Of a stretch of 64,000 nucleotides of DNA, positions 12,632-24,769 are shown one piece after another (the first letter of the stretch is position 1; each line of letters opens with the position of its first letter). The translations under genes were made by a program, and so were the position numbers. Source of the stretch: Alligator mississippiensis. Its lineage: Eukaryota; Chordata; Crocodylia; Alligatoridae. Location of the stretch: assembly GCF_030867095.1 (NCBI RefSeq), contig NC_081828.1, positions 210,434,978 through 210,498,977 on the forward strand, in the 5' to 3' direction. The notes under the pieces are model-generated. The model was not told the DNA's origin, made no database searches, and saw nothing but the letters and a program-made list of their open reading frames with translations.

Positions 12632-13487
12632 TTAATGACTGCAAGGTGCTTGGAAGAGACGGTGACATGGGCCACGTCAGTGTCTTGACTAGTTTGATAA
12701 GGGGGACTTTGAGAGATCCATGGCACATTTATTAGTATATTATGGAACAAAACACCTCAATGGCTATGATGCCATGACAGGCTACAATTTGTACAAGATC
12801 ACCAAAACTTCCAGACAAAGGTTCACTGAATCTTGCCTGGCAAACTGCACGGGGTGGTCAACTTGTGACACTTTGGAAGAAAACAAAACTGTCGTGCACC
12901 AAAGCACCTTCCTGACCCCAGCTGGTGATCAGCTTGTGTCCTGAAGCATGAAGGTTGCCACAGCCATTATGAGTTCCTCTATAACTAGGGTTATAGCCAA
13001 TGCTGTTCTTATACTTCTGGTGATTTTAAAGTCACTTGCCTCAGCAGTGGAGGTATGGACCCAGACCGCTGGACCTCGTCTCTTTTGCTCACTTTTTACT
13101 CACTTCTGCTGCAGCCACACAGCAAATGTAAAGAGAGAACAGGATAATCCAGGCATTTTGTAAGCAATCCAGGACTGCTTTTCTACATTTCCAAAGAGAG
13201 AACAATGACTTCACTGGGGGCCCTGGTCATTTCCCCCATGAAAGCAGACCGATTCTTGCTTTTGACTTTTCTGGAAGGAAGCTAGAGACCTGATGGTGAC
13301 TTTCATTTAGTGACCTCAGCACAACTTTCAAAGTCAGAATTTACATTCTGTGGGATTTGGACACTTAAATGACTTAGGTGCCTTTCAAAGTTTTGCCCCA
13401 GGTCACTAAGTGCAAGTCACCATCAGGCCCGTACTCTCTTCTCACACCATTGGGCATCAAGCATTGGAATTCCCTCCTTGCAGTATC

Positions 13488-13905
13488 ACAGAATCACAGA
13501 TCCAGCGAAAATGAGGGTGGAAGGGACCTCAGGTCACATCTAGCCCAAAGCAGGACCAGCCCCAACTACATCATCCCAGCAAAGGCTTTGTCTAGCCGGG
13601 TCTTAAACACCTCCAAGAATGGAGACTTTCTGGGTAACCTGTTCCAGTGCTTTACTACCCTCCTAGTGAGAAAGTCCTTCCTAATATCCAACCTAAACTT
13701 CCCTTACTGCAGCTTGAGCCCGTTGCTCCTTGTTCTGTAGCCTGCCACCTGAGAACAGTTCAGCTCCATCCTCTTTGCAGCCCCCATTCATGTAGTTGAA
13801 GACTGCTATTAAATCCCCCGCTCCAGTCTTCTCTTCTGCAGACTGAATAAGCCTCTCCTCACAAGCCATGTGCCCCAGCCCCAGTAGAAACAGGGCTTGG
13901 GTATT
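13488..13905 (-). mobile_element. CR1 LINE 3' fragment
   Basis: Read on the plus strand this is the standard inverse of a CR1 3' region: TCACAGAATCACAGA, GGAAGGGACCTCAGG, ATCTAGCCC, AGCAGGACCAGCCCC, CCTCCTAGTGAGAAAG, TTGCTCCTTGTTCTG. It is about 420 bp long and well preserved. Confidence 0.85.
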
Positions 13906-14629
13906 CTGTTTAACAGGCACTCAGTGCACAGAGGTGCTTGCCTTTAAAGAGTAGCAGGTAAAGAAAGAGGGTGGGAGCATTTGCAACAAGACAGCTATAA
14001 TTTTCTCTCTTGCTGCAAGATGGGCCTGACCCTATGAAGTTGCAAATACCTCCCAGTGGGAATTTAAGGCATTCAGAAATCAGCAGGATTGGACTCAAGA
14101 TGCTGCCCTGCTGGGATTTAAGGCACTAGAAGATGGATTTCACTGACTTAAATCTTGGGATGATGATGAGGAATGTGGATTGCACTGATTGTTTCTGGAA
14201 CGACTTTTAAGTCTGCTACAGCATTTTGAGCTGAGTGTCTGGACCATCAACCATTACACAGTGTCTCATTGCAAATGCCCTGAACCAACTGCACTTTATA
14301 CAGTGAAACTTAAATACTGATTCCGGTGAAACTGAAAGGAGCCACTTCTAGAGCGAGATAGCGCAGGTCTCAGGCTGTGCATAGCAACAGTGCCATACCC
14401 TTCCCCTCCCTTCTTTTCTCTGATTGAAAAGGCAGCAGTGCAAAGGATGTCATTACCCCATTCAGCCAGATCGTGCTGGTAAATAATAATGTTTGTCCTG
14501 CCCGCAGTCCTCCAGAAGCGCCAAGCCACACAGAGCTGCTATTACTACTAATGACATGGTGTTGTCTAGAAGCCCCAGGGTGGCTGTTCCAGAAAGAGTG
14601 TATTATTCACATAAGCAAGACCAGCAGAA

Positions 14630-14790
14630 GGTGGGAGACAGGAATGATCATCCCCACAAAACTAAGGCACAGAGAAATCAGAGGACTTTCCCAGGGTCAC
14701 ACAGGGCATTTGTGGCAGAGGTAGAAACTGGACCCAGGTCTCTTATATCCCCTTCCAGCACCTTAATCACAAGTCTAACCCTCTTCATTC
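14630..14790 (-). repeat. MIR-like SINE
   Basis: Plus-strand AACTAAGGCACAGAGA, CCAGGGTCACACAGGG, GGCAGAGGTAGAAACTGGAC and CACCTTAATCAC are the inverse of MIR. Confidence 0.75.
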
Positions 14791-15357
14791 AGACCCAGGT
14801 GGCTTAGAGGTCACTCCGTTTTTGCCGAGACAGATATTCTTCTGCTTTTGGTAGTCGTGGAGGCGTTTCCCTACAGTTACAGAAACGTGGGTATGAAACT
14901 CCAATTACAATCTCTGTTCCTGAACTCTACCAAAATTTTGCAGCCGTCCTTCGTCCACTGCAGTTCAGCAGGCTCATAAAACCTCAGCCTCCAGAAGACT
15001 CCCTCACCCCTAATTAAAACCTTATGAAAACCAATGACTGCATGCAAATGCCAGCATGCTTTGCTCGGGGTCCTCAAATAATAGCCTTGCAAACACAGAG
15101 TCAGCTGAGACCAGGAGCAAGAATCCATCTCCACACCAAGGCCAAACACGGTGGGGATGAACTACTAGCTCCCGTGGCTGGTCAGTAGGAGTTCGGATCG
15201 GATGCAGGCAGGCAGCAGCTATGCAGGCTGCACGCACATTTCCAGGCAGGCTGTTATGACTGCATTGTGCTATGGAAGAAGCTGGAGGTGCCAACTGAAA
15301 GCAGTGCTTCACTGGGCCAGGCGTGCACACAGGCAGTCTTAACCGTCTAGACTAGAG

Positions 15358-15976
15358 CAGGGGTGTCAAACTCATCTAGTCCTGGAGTTGTGCAGGACTG
15401 GTCCGCAGGTCAGATGCGTGGTGCAGGGCCGAGCCTGTGGGCTGTGTTAGGTCCATGGACCTCCTCCCCAGCAGGCCTGCCAGTAGGGGAAATGAGCTGC
15501 ACGTGGTGGCCACTCCAGTGAGACCAGGGCAGGCACTACATGGTGTCTTTGTCCTGGACCATCTGAGACAGGCACTGGGTGCAGTATGTATGTGAGGGAC
15601 CCACAAACCCCCTCTCCACATGCAGGACCAGTATCAGCTTTGGCTGCTCCAGGACCTGCACTGCCCTGCCCTTGGTGCCCACCCCAGACAGGCTGGAATG
15701 AGTGCAGCGTGCAGTCCACCCCCCTGGTTGGCCAGAGCAGGTGCCACGTGTGGTAGTCCTGGACCACCTGCAGTGGGCTGGATCTGGCACGTAGGTGCGG
15801 TGGGGGGCCCTGTGCAGGTGCTGTGTGTGGTGCAGGACCCAAAATGGACGCTGCATGTGATGCCCATGCACCGCATGTGGTGTGTGGGTCAACTCAAGAC
15901 CAGGGCCAGCACTGGGAGCTGGTGGTGTGGCTCCATAGGCCACGTCTTGCTCACGGGAATCTCTTCGAGACCCCTG
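15358..15976. mobile_element. hAT-type non-autonomous element, 619 bp
   Basis: It starts CAGGGGTGTCAAACTCAT and ends GAGACCCCTG. The flanks GACTAGAG and ATCTAGAG match in 6 of 8 positions, as expected of an aged 8-bp duplication. The interior is GC-rich and consists of degenerate repeats of a CCTGGACCACCTG/TGCAGTGTG kind, giving meaningless open frames up to 135 codons. A related left end occurs at 51,730. Confidence 0.72.
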
Positions 15977-15984
15977 ATCTAGAG

Positions 15985-18900
15985 TGACTGTAGCATAGTA
16001 TAGAGACAGCCCAGACAGTTGTAACCAGCTAGCTTGGATACTACGAGCAGTCTGGCCACTGCAGCATGGAGCTCAGCGCAGGCTAAGGCTAATTTACCCC
16101 TGCTCAGTACCCCATGGGACAGTGACTCCCACTTTCCCATGTTACCGGTCCTCGAGGCCTGAGAGACTCCAGATGAACAGACTGTGTTGTTCCCTTCCGT
16201 TCCTCCATTTCTCAGAGTGGGTCAGGGGGCCAGGAATTACAATTGAAATCCTCTCCATCTTTAATGCACTTTAATCCTGGTGGAAAGCCCCAGAGGGCTG
16301 AGCTGTGGGTTGTTTGCACTGGGAGCTTCCCTACACTGGCCAAGCAAGTGTGCTATGTTGACTGTAGCCCATGAGGAGGCAAGATTGACTAGGGGTTAAA
16401 GTCTCTGCCAGAGCCCTTAGCTAAAAGGGTTCAAATCCCAAATCCACCATCCATGACCAGGGCTTGAACACAACTCCTCACAAGGTATTTAAGGCAGAGC
16501 ACTCCCATGGAAATCAATGGGACTAACAGATTCCAGCAAGAGCTTGGTATCTGCACACTTCCGAGGACCCAGGACTCACAGAGCAGATGCTTGGCACGGG
16601 GGGCTTGCGTCAGAATAAATCCTTTTGACATTACAATGGTGCCCTGACCCGTGCATGTAGGACCAGCAAAGATTCATCCTGGCCCAAAACAAATGCTAAA
16701 AGAAAGGAAGTTTGTGGTGACTTCGTGGTTGTTCATGAAGCCTGTTACCAAGACTACCCAGGGACAACACCCACAAAACGCCTCCCTGGCGCCATGGATC
16801 TCTCTGCCGCTGAATTGATCCTCTCGGCTCCTTTCACTCAAGCTCTCAGACTACAGCTACGGGCCAGGCCCATATTTGAACCGGTGACCTTGGAGGTGAG
16901 AGGTTGTACTACAAGCTGTCCAAAGGATCCAGCCCTCCTAGCAGCAAGCTGGTGTCATATAGGCAGCTTCCTATGTGCTCCTTGGGTAGCACTGAGCTTC
17001 TATTTACTGCTGCTTTGTTTGTAGAAGGAGACCAAGCCCTGGTGCTGGCCTGCCACGGGGTTATTGTTGTAAGGAATGTAGCTGTGAACATGCCAACCAG
17101 GAAGGACAGTAAAGTCAATAGCTGTACTAGCTGGGAAATTAGTTTCATTAAATCCTTCCCTTCCTTAGTTTTTGTACAGCCAAGATCATGAGAGGTGCAG
17201 GGCACTTCCAGCTCTCCCCCAATGCCCAATTTCACCCTTGATGAGCACATCTACCCCATTATCCACGTGCAACAGATGTCAGTCACATTGCTTAGTGCCC
17301 TACTGGAAGGCACCCAACTACTATGGCAATGAGCCCGGCCTAAGAGCCTACGTAGGCCAGAATCGTCTCCGTTCAACAGCAGCACAGATTAGTTACGTAG
17401 CTGAACACTGTGCACATTTTTCCACGCCACGTACAACAAGCCTCTTAGCACTGATGATCTGGCTCAGTGCACTTAGAGCATCTCTCTGTAGCCTGCATAA
17501 AAATGCCTATTCATAGTCTCCAACATGAATTTGCAAAGCAGTTATGGAGGAATACACTCAGCTGCTCTATTAGGACTTTTCCATTGCTAACATCTCTTAT
17601 CATAGACGTTCCCTATTTCCCCAGGATCAGCGTGAAATGGTAAATGGAGACAACGGCTGCTCGTGTGTAGGCATTTTGCAACATGGACACTAAGGAGGCA
17701 GAATCCGGTTTAGAAAGCTGTTGCTTCACTGACTTCAGAACGGGTGTGACTTTTACAAGCAGCGCCCTTGAAGTGCTGAGGGATTTAACCACAAGATGCT
17801 ATGGTCAGACTAGAGAGAATAAGGGGCCTCCATAACTTTATGCATTTATTTCTAATGGAACCAAGATCTTGATACACAGCAACAAGGAACTTGAGCAAAA
17901 TACTTCCTGCCGATGCAAAAGACCTGCAATTTAAGGTTTTGCACATTTCTTGAGGAACTTGGAAGGGAGCTCCATTTGACAGGACGTTTTATATGGTTTT
18001 GTGAGTTCTTTTGGGATGAAATCACGATCATCCTCCTCATCAAGGTTTGGCATGAAAAAGCAAACACAAAAAATGCTTCTGTCAGCAGGATGACAAAAGC
18101 GACGCCTCTCCAAACATCGCTGCCTTCAGTGCAGAAGAGACAGAAAGAAGGAAATCACAGGAAGCTTAATAGGCTTAAAGCTTGTTAAGAAGTTAGTGCA
18201 TGACAAGTACCCTCTCAGCTGACACTGTGGCTTAAACCAAGGGCTTCTAGTGCTGAAAGCACGACTTGCTGCAGCTTGATCTAAAGAACTGAGGGTGCCA
18301 TTCGGCAGCTGCAATATCTGCTGGGAATCGGGCACAGGGGACATGCAACTCCCTGACCGGAGGGTTATCAGGATGCGCTGGAATAAACTTGCTGCATCCA
18401 TGAGCTCTGACTGAGATGCTCCGAGTAATGGGGGCTGAAAGGGCCTATCCCACCCTGCTAGAAGACTGCAGCCTGCTCCTAAAAGTACAGGTCTACTCTG
18501 GAACGTGACTATGGTCTGGAAGGGATTTCTGCCCCTGGTGCAGCCATCTGAATGGCTGTGCTGGACAAACCTGTAGCAGGGCCAAAGACTAATAAGCAGA
18601 GGTTTGCATCAGCTCAGTCTGGGCCACTTGGGTTAGCAGTGGTGAATTGATAATGAAATATGCCTGTCCTCACTGCCAGCCTCACCAAGTCAGCCTGGGA
18701 ACCGAGTCAAGCTGGTTCCTCTCCACTGCTGGCCTTTCTATTGCATTTTACCTGCTAGTTTCTCCCTAGGTATTAATTAAAGCCTTATCACTGTGACATG
18801 AGATTGCCCTCTAGCTTTATGCACCAGAGACTTTCAGAACTGGAAGCACAAGGCTTTAGGACTCTAGCTACAAACCCAGGCTCGCTAGCTGGGAGCAATG

Positions 18901-20189
18901 CGGATAGAGCACAGGGTAGGGATGCTGTACTTATGCTGCAGCGGGCCTCTCAATCACCAAGAGCTCTTATTCTCAGTGCTTCTGAGAGGCTTGGCAAGTT
19001 CTAGTCCCTCTGTTGGAAGAGGATCTAGGAGGGAGTGACCTGCACAAGGGAACACACAGGAAGTCAGTGGCAGAGTCAGGAGTCAAACCCAGGTCAAAGT
19101 CACAGTCCTAATTACAAGGCCTTCCAAGCCCATTGCAATTTCAAAACTGAAAGATCACCGTAGCTCTGGAGAGAGACGGCACTAAACTTTCCTTAGAGAA
19201 CTGACTCATATCACCTCTTCAACTGGCGTCAACAAAGAGCTGTGAACATTGTTCCAGCCTAGGTGAAACCCATACTATCTTCCTTCAGCAGGAACCTGCC
19301 GCTTAGTTTCAGGTTTATGATGGCTTGGGAGGCCTTGGCCCTTGACCTCCAGGTTGCTGACATCTGACATTCAAGAGAAAACCTTAGGGTGAAGCTTGCG
19401 TACTGCCCAGGCATACCTTCCCCCTGTGACAGCTCTAGGACTGGTAGATATAGAATTATTTGCATTATTCTCATCTGCTGTCACTGTGTACCAATAACAT
19501 TTGCCTGCTATTGAATGGAGAGGTCATGGTCGGTCTGCGGGTTTGGGTCCACCCAGAACAAGGTATCTGGGTCATAAATCCAGTGCCAACAGTTTACATG
19601 CATAATTCCTCTGTAGTCATTTTCATTATTACACAGTGCAAATATTGATAAGACTTAGTGTTCCCGCTTAAAAGGGATTTACACCAAGTAGGAATTTCAC
19701 CTGAGATAAGAGGACATTTCCTCTGCTCTGGTTGTAATGTTTAACACCAGGCCAGTGAAGCACACACTGTTACTAAAATAAATGTCTCACTTCTAGGAGG
19801 TAGGGGCCACTTTAGAGCGAGGGGATGCACATAAAGAGCACTGGCCTGTTTAGCACCCACATAGTTTGCCTTCTGTAGGCCAGGTAGTGCTCAGCCAAAA
19901 ATGTCCATTCGGCAGTGACTAAAGAATTATAAGGGCATTTGAAGCAGAAACAGAGCACCTCTAAAGTAACGACTCTTCTTTACCTCCTGTCTGTTTTGAT
20001 TGTAAGCTTGTGAGGCAGGGGGTACATATAGCATCTAACACAAAGGGGCTTTGACCCTGATTGGGGGTTTTAAGCAGGAAGGCAGTACAGACACTTACCC
20101 CAGTCCTCACTTGGGCTGTCTGATAGAGGGAAGATAGAAAGACACCAAAGGCTCCAACACGCGTGTGTAGGAGAGAGCAGGAAAGGTTC
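15985..20189. other. Intergenic DNA
   Basis: No supported gene. A SINE B-box-like GGGTTCAAATCCC occurs at 16,427-16,439. Three overlapping frames at 17,852-18,188 include an acidic minus-strand frame discussed under findings. Confidence 0.65.
19025..19130 (-). repeat. MIR-like SINE
   Basis: AGTGACCTGCACAAGGGAAC, CAGTGGCAGAGTCAGGAGTC and AAACCCAGGTC are inverse MIR. Confidence 0.65.
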
Positions 20190-20499
20190 TTTGGGTAGAT
20201 GCGATATCTTTTATCAGACCAACTGAATAGTTGAAAAAATTGTTCTTTGCAAGCTTTGGGGCACAAACACCTTTCTTCAGGCATAGGGAGAGTCTGCTGG
20301 TGTTTTATGTGCTTCTCCTGGGTAGAATAGAAGCCAAAATGCAGGTCTATGAAAATGCAATAGGAAGGATGGGGGACTATAAGTGTGAGACACGTAGGCG
20401 GGGGACAAAGGGGGTGTTGAACGGCTGATTAGAATGTAGCTGATCAAATGCAGGCAGGTTACCTAGGGCTACGGGGTGGCAGGCAGGTTATAATGTACC

Positions 20500-20740
20500 A
20501 TATATCCAATGTCTATATTTAGTCCATGATCCTTTGTATCCAGTAGATCTATGAAGTTCGTAGGCTTGTCTACAACAGGTGTTTTGTAAATTTCCTTTGA
20601 GGATCAGAGCTCAGAGACTGGCAAGAGAGTGGTTTTCTTGTGAGAAATGTGCATTTACAGGTAATTGGGTATTTTTGTCTTGGATAGATTTTCAGAGTGC
20701 GTTCATGCTGGTATGCAGTTGTTGTTTGGTTTTTCCTAAA
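20500..20740 (-). pseudogene. Penelope-like element, frameshifted GIY-YIG remainder
   Basis: Shifted one frame from the upstream piece, the minus strand reads KYLGKTKQQLHTSMNA, then two in-frame TGA codons, then LPVNAHFSQ, AYELHRSTGYKG and WIYGTL. YLGKT corresponds to the YIGET/YVGKT segment of the GIY-YIG nuclease, and MNA to the catalytic Arg-helix region (R.N.H in active copies), where Arg and His are degraded. With one frameshift and two stops this copy is dead. Confidence 0.65.
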
Positions 20741-20999
20741 TATTTCCCACTGGGCATTTAGTGCGCTGGATGAGATGTATTGCATTTCTGGAGGTGCAGG
20801 TATAAGGTCCGGGAATGGTGATGGCTCTGTTGTGGGGTGTAGTTATTGTGGGAGTGCTGGGGATGTGTTGGCAGGTTTTACATTTCTTGTCCTGGCATGG
20901 TCTGGATCCATTTGGTGTGCTTCGCGCCATAGGACGTTTGCTTCTGGTAATGAGGTTGGTGAGGTTCAGTGCTTGTTTAAAGGAGAGCACACAAAACAC
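20736..20999 (-). pseudogene. Penelope-like element, linker and start of GIY-YIG endonuclease
   Basis: This open minus-strand frame encodes about 87 residues of the C-terminal half of a Penelope-like retroelement (PLE) protein. Visible features are NLTNLITRSKRP, the cysteine linker with CQDKKCKTCQHI (the CX5CxxC-type motif between reverse transcriptase and endonuclease in PLEs), and NAIHLIQRTKCPVG leading into the endonuclease. The N-terminal reverse transcriptase is absent: the frame begins almost at the junction with the inverted copy of the element's end. The frame ends at a stop just after CPVGNI because of a frameshift; the homologous sequence continues in another frame. Confidence 0.75.
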
Positions 21000-21365
21000 C
21001 AGCTTTCCCTATGCCCGAAGAAAGGTGTTTGTGGCCAAAAACTTGCAAAGAACAATTTTTCCAACGATTTAGTTGGTCTAAAAAATAAAATGCTGGCTCC
21101 CTAGTGGGAGCAAATATCTATGAAATTTGCTCTTTATGCCACAACTAACCCACAAAAATTCTTTAGTCTCACTGCAAGTTAAACAGGTCCCTACCTATCA
21201 CTCCAAAACTACCACTGCATATATCAAGTACGGCTTAGTAAAATTTTTCTGGAAAACTCTTTGACTAACAATATCCATGGTGAAAATCATATGGTGAAAC
21301 ACCTAGCAAATCCAGCCAAATCCCAATATATTTCAATTTGGGTATCCCACCACAATGACTGGGGG

Positions 21366-22320
21366 GATGGGCGCGTCCAGACGAGCCTGCATGTCTCTTG
21401 CAGCACATGCAAGAATGAGAAAATGTGCCCCATGCTGCAAATTTGCAGCACAGGGGCAAAGTTAGACTCCTGGATATCCAGGGGTTAAAAAAACCCCGCA
21501 GACAAAAAAATGCCCGGAGGCAACTGGAGGCTGGGTCCTCCGCAGAGATGCTCTGGCTGCCACAGCATCTCTATGATTGGCCCTCGCCCTGGTGCTGGTG
21601 CAGGGCAGGCAGTGCCAGCAACAGGGAGCTGGCTCCGGGCTCCAGTGCTGGTAAGTAAGGGGTTGGGGGGACCCACATTGGCCCTGCCCGCTCCCCCAGC
21701 CCCCTGATCCCTGCCCCACCCAGCCCCCCTGGGTCTTCCCCGATTCCTGCCCCACCTGGCCTCATCCCGCCTGCCCCCCCCCCCCCCCCGAGACCTGCCC
21801 CACCCAGCCCCATCCCCCACCTGACCCCTGAGCTCCCCCAGTGGCTGCCTTGCCCGGCCCCATCCTCTGACTGGCCCCTGACCCCCCCAGTCCTTGCCCT
21901 GCCTGGCCCCATTTCCCCCCCATCACTGCCCCATTCCCCCCCAATTGCTGCCCTCCCACCACAGCATCCCAGCAAAAACCCACAAACAACCCTCCCCGGC
22001 AGTTCCAGCTGCCGTCAGGGGTCACTCGCCCCCCTGCACAGCGGGGCCGGGTGACAGCCCCAGCCTGGGCCCTGCTGCCCCTCGCAGGGGGGCTCCGCCA
22101 GGCGGCCCCGGACCCCCCAGCCCCTGCTCCTTTATTTTTGGTTCAAGTGCTGGAGGCTGTGGTGGGGGTGCAGCCATTGGGAGGGGCACCACGTCGCAGC
22201 AGGCCACAGACCCAGGGGATACAATGCTCAACAGCAAGCCCAGCGGCTTCTTGTTCGCATCACCTCGCCATCCCAGAGGAAAAGGGCAGCCGTCTCAAGT
22301 GGAGAAAGGGGATACCAGGA
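21366..22320. repeat. GC-rich degenerate repeat with DNA-element-like left end
   Basis: It starts GGGCGCGTCCAGACGAGCCT, an end type seen in short crocodilian DNA elements, and continues into C-rich degenerate repeats of CCTGCCCCACCCAGCCCCAT-like units (about 21,660-22,020) with a C16 run at 21,774-21,789. Open frames of 134 to 183 codons here are low-complexity Pro/Gly-rich translations, not genes. Confidence 0.5.
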
Positions 22321-23384
22321 AGCACCCAGTAGCTGTTCCTGCTCTGCTCCCATCACCTCCCTCCACCTGCAACTCCCAGCCTGGGAGGGGGAAAAGGGAA
22401 CCCTCCCCCAGGCCTCATGAAGGAGCCCAGGAGGAGCAGGATTGAGGGGGTTTGGGATGGTGAAGACAGGGCGATGTGGAGGGTGAAGACATGCCTCTCC
22501 CTCACTGCTTCATGCCACCTAAACAGTCTGCACTAGTCGTACCTAGAGACCCGAGTGAGACCAGGAGCTGGGTGTGCCAGGTGCTGTACGGACAGGGTGA
22601 GACTGCCTCAGGTCCAAAGTGCTGACAGTGCAAACAGATAGATACCAAGAGACGGGAAGGGGAACAGTCACAGAAGAGAAACGACTGGAACAAGGTCACG
22701 CAGCAGGTCAGAGGAAGAGCCCTTTCTCCACAGAGCTTCTCCACAGAAAGGAAATCCATGCAACGCATCACGCAAAGCCCCTTAAGTACAAGGTGAAAAA
22801 AGGGTTTGCTATGCACGGAAATCATAGCACGTCCTCGCTGCATTCTTACGTCCGCCTCTCGTCTCCTATCAAGGCTGCTGCGATCCTCCAGGCAGGGACT
22901 GCTCTGTGCATACAGGGACTAGCAGCAGGGGGTTGGGACTTTGCATGGCGCTACAAAGAAAGCTATAACCCACTTTCCAGTGGCCGGCAGGAGAAGTGAA
23001 CTCAGGGCTCTCACTTCTGCAGCTGTTCCACCGAGTCTCTACAACAGTTACCGAAGGCCCTGGTTTTAAGAGATGCAATAAGGCACCGCACAATCCCGCT
23101 AATTCTGAACACACACACCTGCCCCGCAATAACTGTGGACACACAGGCATGAAGTGACAATAGCACTCACTCCTCTTACGGGGCTTTCCCCTGCAGACCC
23201 AATTCTGCCCATGAGAGTAATTAAGCTGATGCCTAATTCTTGTGGACTCACCCTTACTGGACAAGGAGAACAAATGGTTACTAGCCTCCGTACGACTGCC
23301 ATTTCCATACTTGAAGATTTATGTCCACACACAATCTTCTCCTTTCTAAAACAAACTCAATTCCTCCAACATGTCCTCAGAGAT

Positions 23385-23730
23385 GATGTTTTCTACACCT
23401 TGCCTGCCTTGCTACTCTCCTCTGGACTCTCCAATGTGTTACTTCTCTGAAATATGTTGTCCAGGACTGGACCCACTACTCCAGCTGAGGTCTCACCCAC
23501 ACTGCGAAGAGTTGAATTAATTACCTGTTGTGCTATGTATGCTCCTCATGTTAATACACCCAGAATTAAGACTTTCTTTCTCTCTTTGCAAAAGCACCAC
23601 CTATTTGACTCAGGCTCAGTTTGTAGTCCACTCCAACGTCTAGATCCTTTTCTGAAGTGCTGCCTTCTAGACAAATACTCCCCCAGTTTGTGCATTTGAT
23701 TTGGTCTTCCTGAGTGCAGTACCTGTGAAC
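23385..23730 (-). mobile_element. CR1 LINE fragment
   Basis: Inverse CR1 sequence further from the 3' end than the 13.5k copy: CCAGGACTGGACCCACTACTCC, AGCTGAGGTCTCACC, GACTCAGGCTCAGTTTGTAG, CTAGATCCTTTTCTG. Similarity may continue to about 23,820. Confidence 0.75.
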
Positions 23731-24769
23731 CTGATTTTTTTTTAAAGCAGATTTCATTGTATTGGTTTTGATCCATTTCTTCAATTTACCAGACCATCTT
23801 GAAACCTAATTCTTTCTTCCAAGGTGTGTAGAAGCCCTCTCCTCAGGATACTATCCCCCGATTTTATTAGCAATCATTGTTATAGAGTCATTATTGAAAA
23901 TACTGACTAGACAGACCCCTGGGAATTTTTGCTTAAATATCCTCCCAGTCTGACAGCAAACTGTTGGTAAGTGCTTAGGGGATCATACATCCAATCTTCA
24001 CCAGAGCAGACCCTTTTAAACCTGACCTGGGCAACCCACGGGTTTCTTCAAGTGAAGAATTTTGTACCATTTTCAGAAACGTCTCCACTGGAGAAGCAAG
24101 TTTGAAGCAGCTGAAGGGATGCCCAAGACAGGAGTCTCGTTCCTAGCAGAGACACAACAAACACAAGCCACAAAAACCACAATAATCTTCTTCTGCCTAA
24201 ACTGTGCAAAGCAGTGTTGGAAATGGAAATGCTGAGATCCCCTAAAGTCACCCAGTAACACTACAACAGGGCAGGACAGGCATTTTTGTACCATACAGCT
24301 TAGGTTTAACTTTCACTTTCTGTCCATCAAGATAATTGGGATCATATAAGAGGAACAGCATCGGGTCCCAGGGCTCTGACATGGGAGGTGAGGGAGACTG
24401 TATCGGGGTGAAGAATCAGAGGCAAAACTAGAGAGAGAACGTGGCTGCCTCTTGCACACGACCTAGACCTCGGGCCCCGCACCCAAGTGAGGTGGGTGGA
24501 AAGGTTCCCACGGCCCACTGTGGCAGGCAGCATACACTCCTGTAACAAACCCACCGTGCCCCAGACAACTTACAACTGGGCATTATACGCACAGAGACTT
24601 CATTGTTGGCTGGGGCAGTTCCAGTGGCATGGATGCTCCCCCTTTTGCATTGCACCAGAAACAGCAGTGGGGACTCTTGAATGCTAAAAGCCAGGTAAGA
24701 AAAAAAACCCACTTTCTGTCCTTCCCCTTCTAGGCATCGCTTCCCATCTCTGTCCTCAGCAGCGCAGGC

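Larger units (their letters stand above)
20190..21105 (-). mobile_element. Penelope-like retroelement remnant with inverted terminal copies
   Basis: The unit is bounded by two copies of the element's 3' end in opposite orientation: 20,217-20,289 and 21,006-21,078, about 65 of 73 positions identical after reverse complementing (shared core GAAGAAAGGTGTTTGT). Between them lies the broken PLE coding sequence. PLEs are known for terminal repeats (pseudo-LTRs) that can be inverted, and for 5' truncation, which explains this structure. The tail sequence is a repeat type I associate with reptile genomes. Confidence 0.65.

Noticed and set aside
15376..15982. Several 80-135-codon frames on both strands
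   Set aside because: All are inside the 15,358-15,976 hAT-type element with degenerate internal repeats.
16427..16439. GGGTTCAAATCCC as a tRNA gene T-arm
   Set aside because: It has the B-box form, but no acceptor stem or anticodon arm can be built around it; a SINE remnant is more likely.
22000..22300. CpG island / promoter
   Set aside because: High GC comes from repeat units; no first exon, TSS motif or gene lies next to it.
21894..22445. 183-codon plus-strand open frame
   Set aside because: Pro/Ala/Gly/Ser-rich translation of a C-rich repeat tract; overlapping frames on both strands are equally long and no domain is visible.
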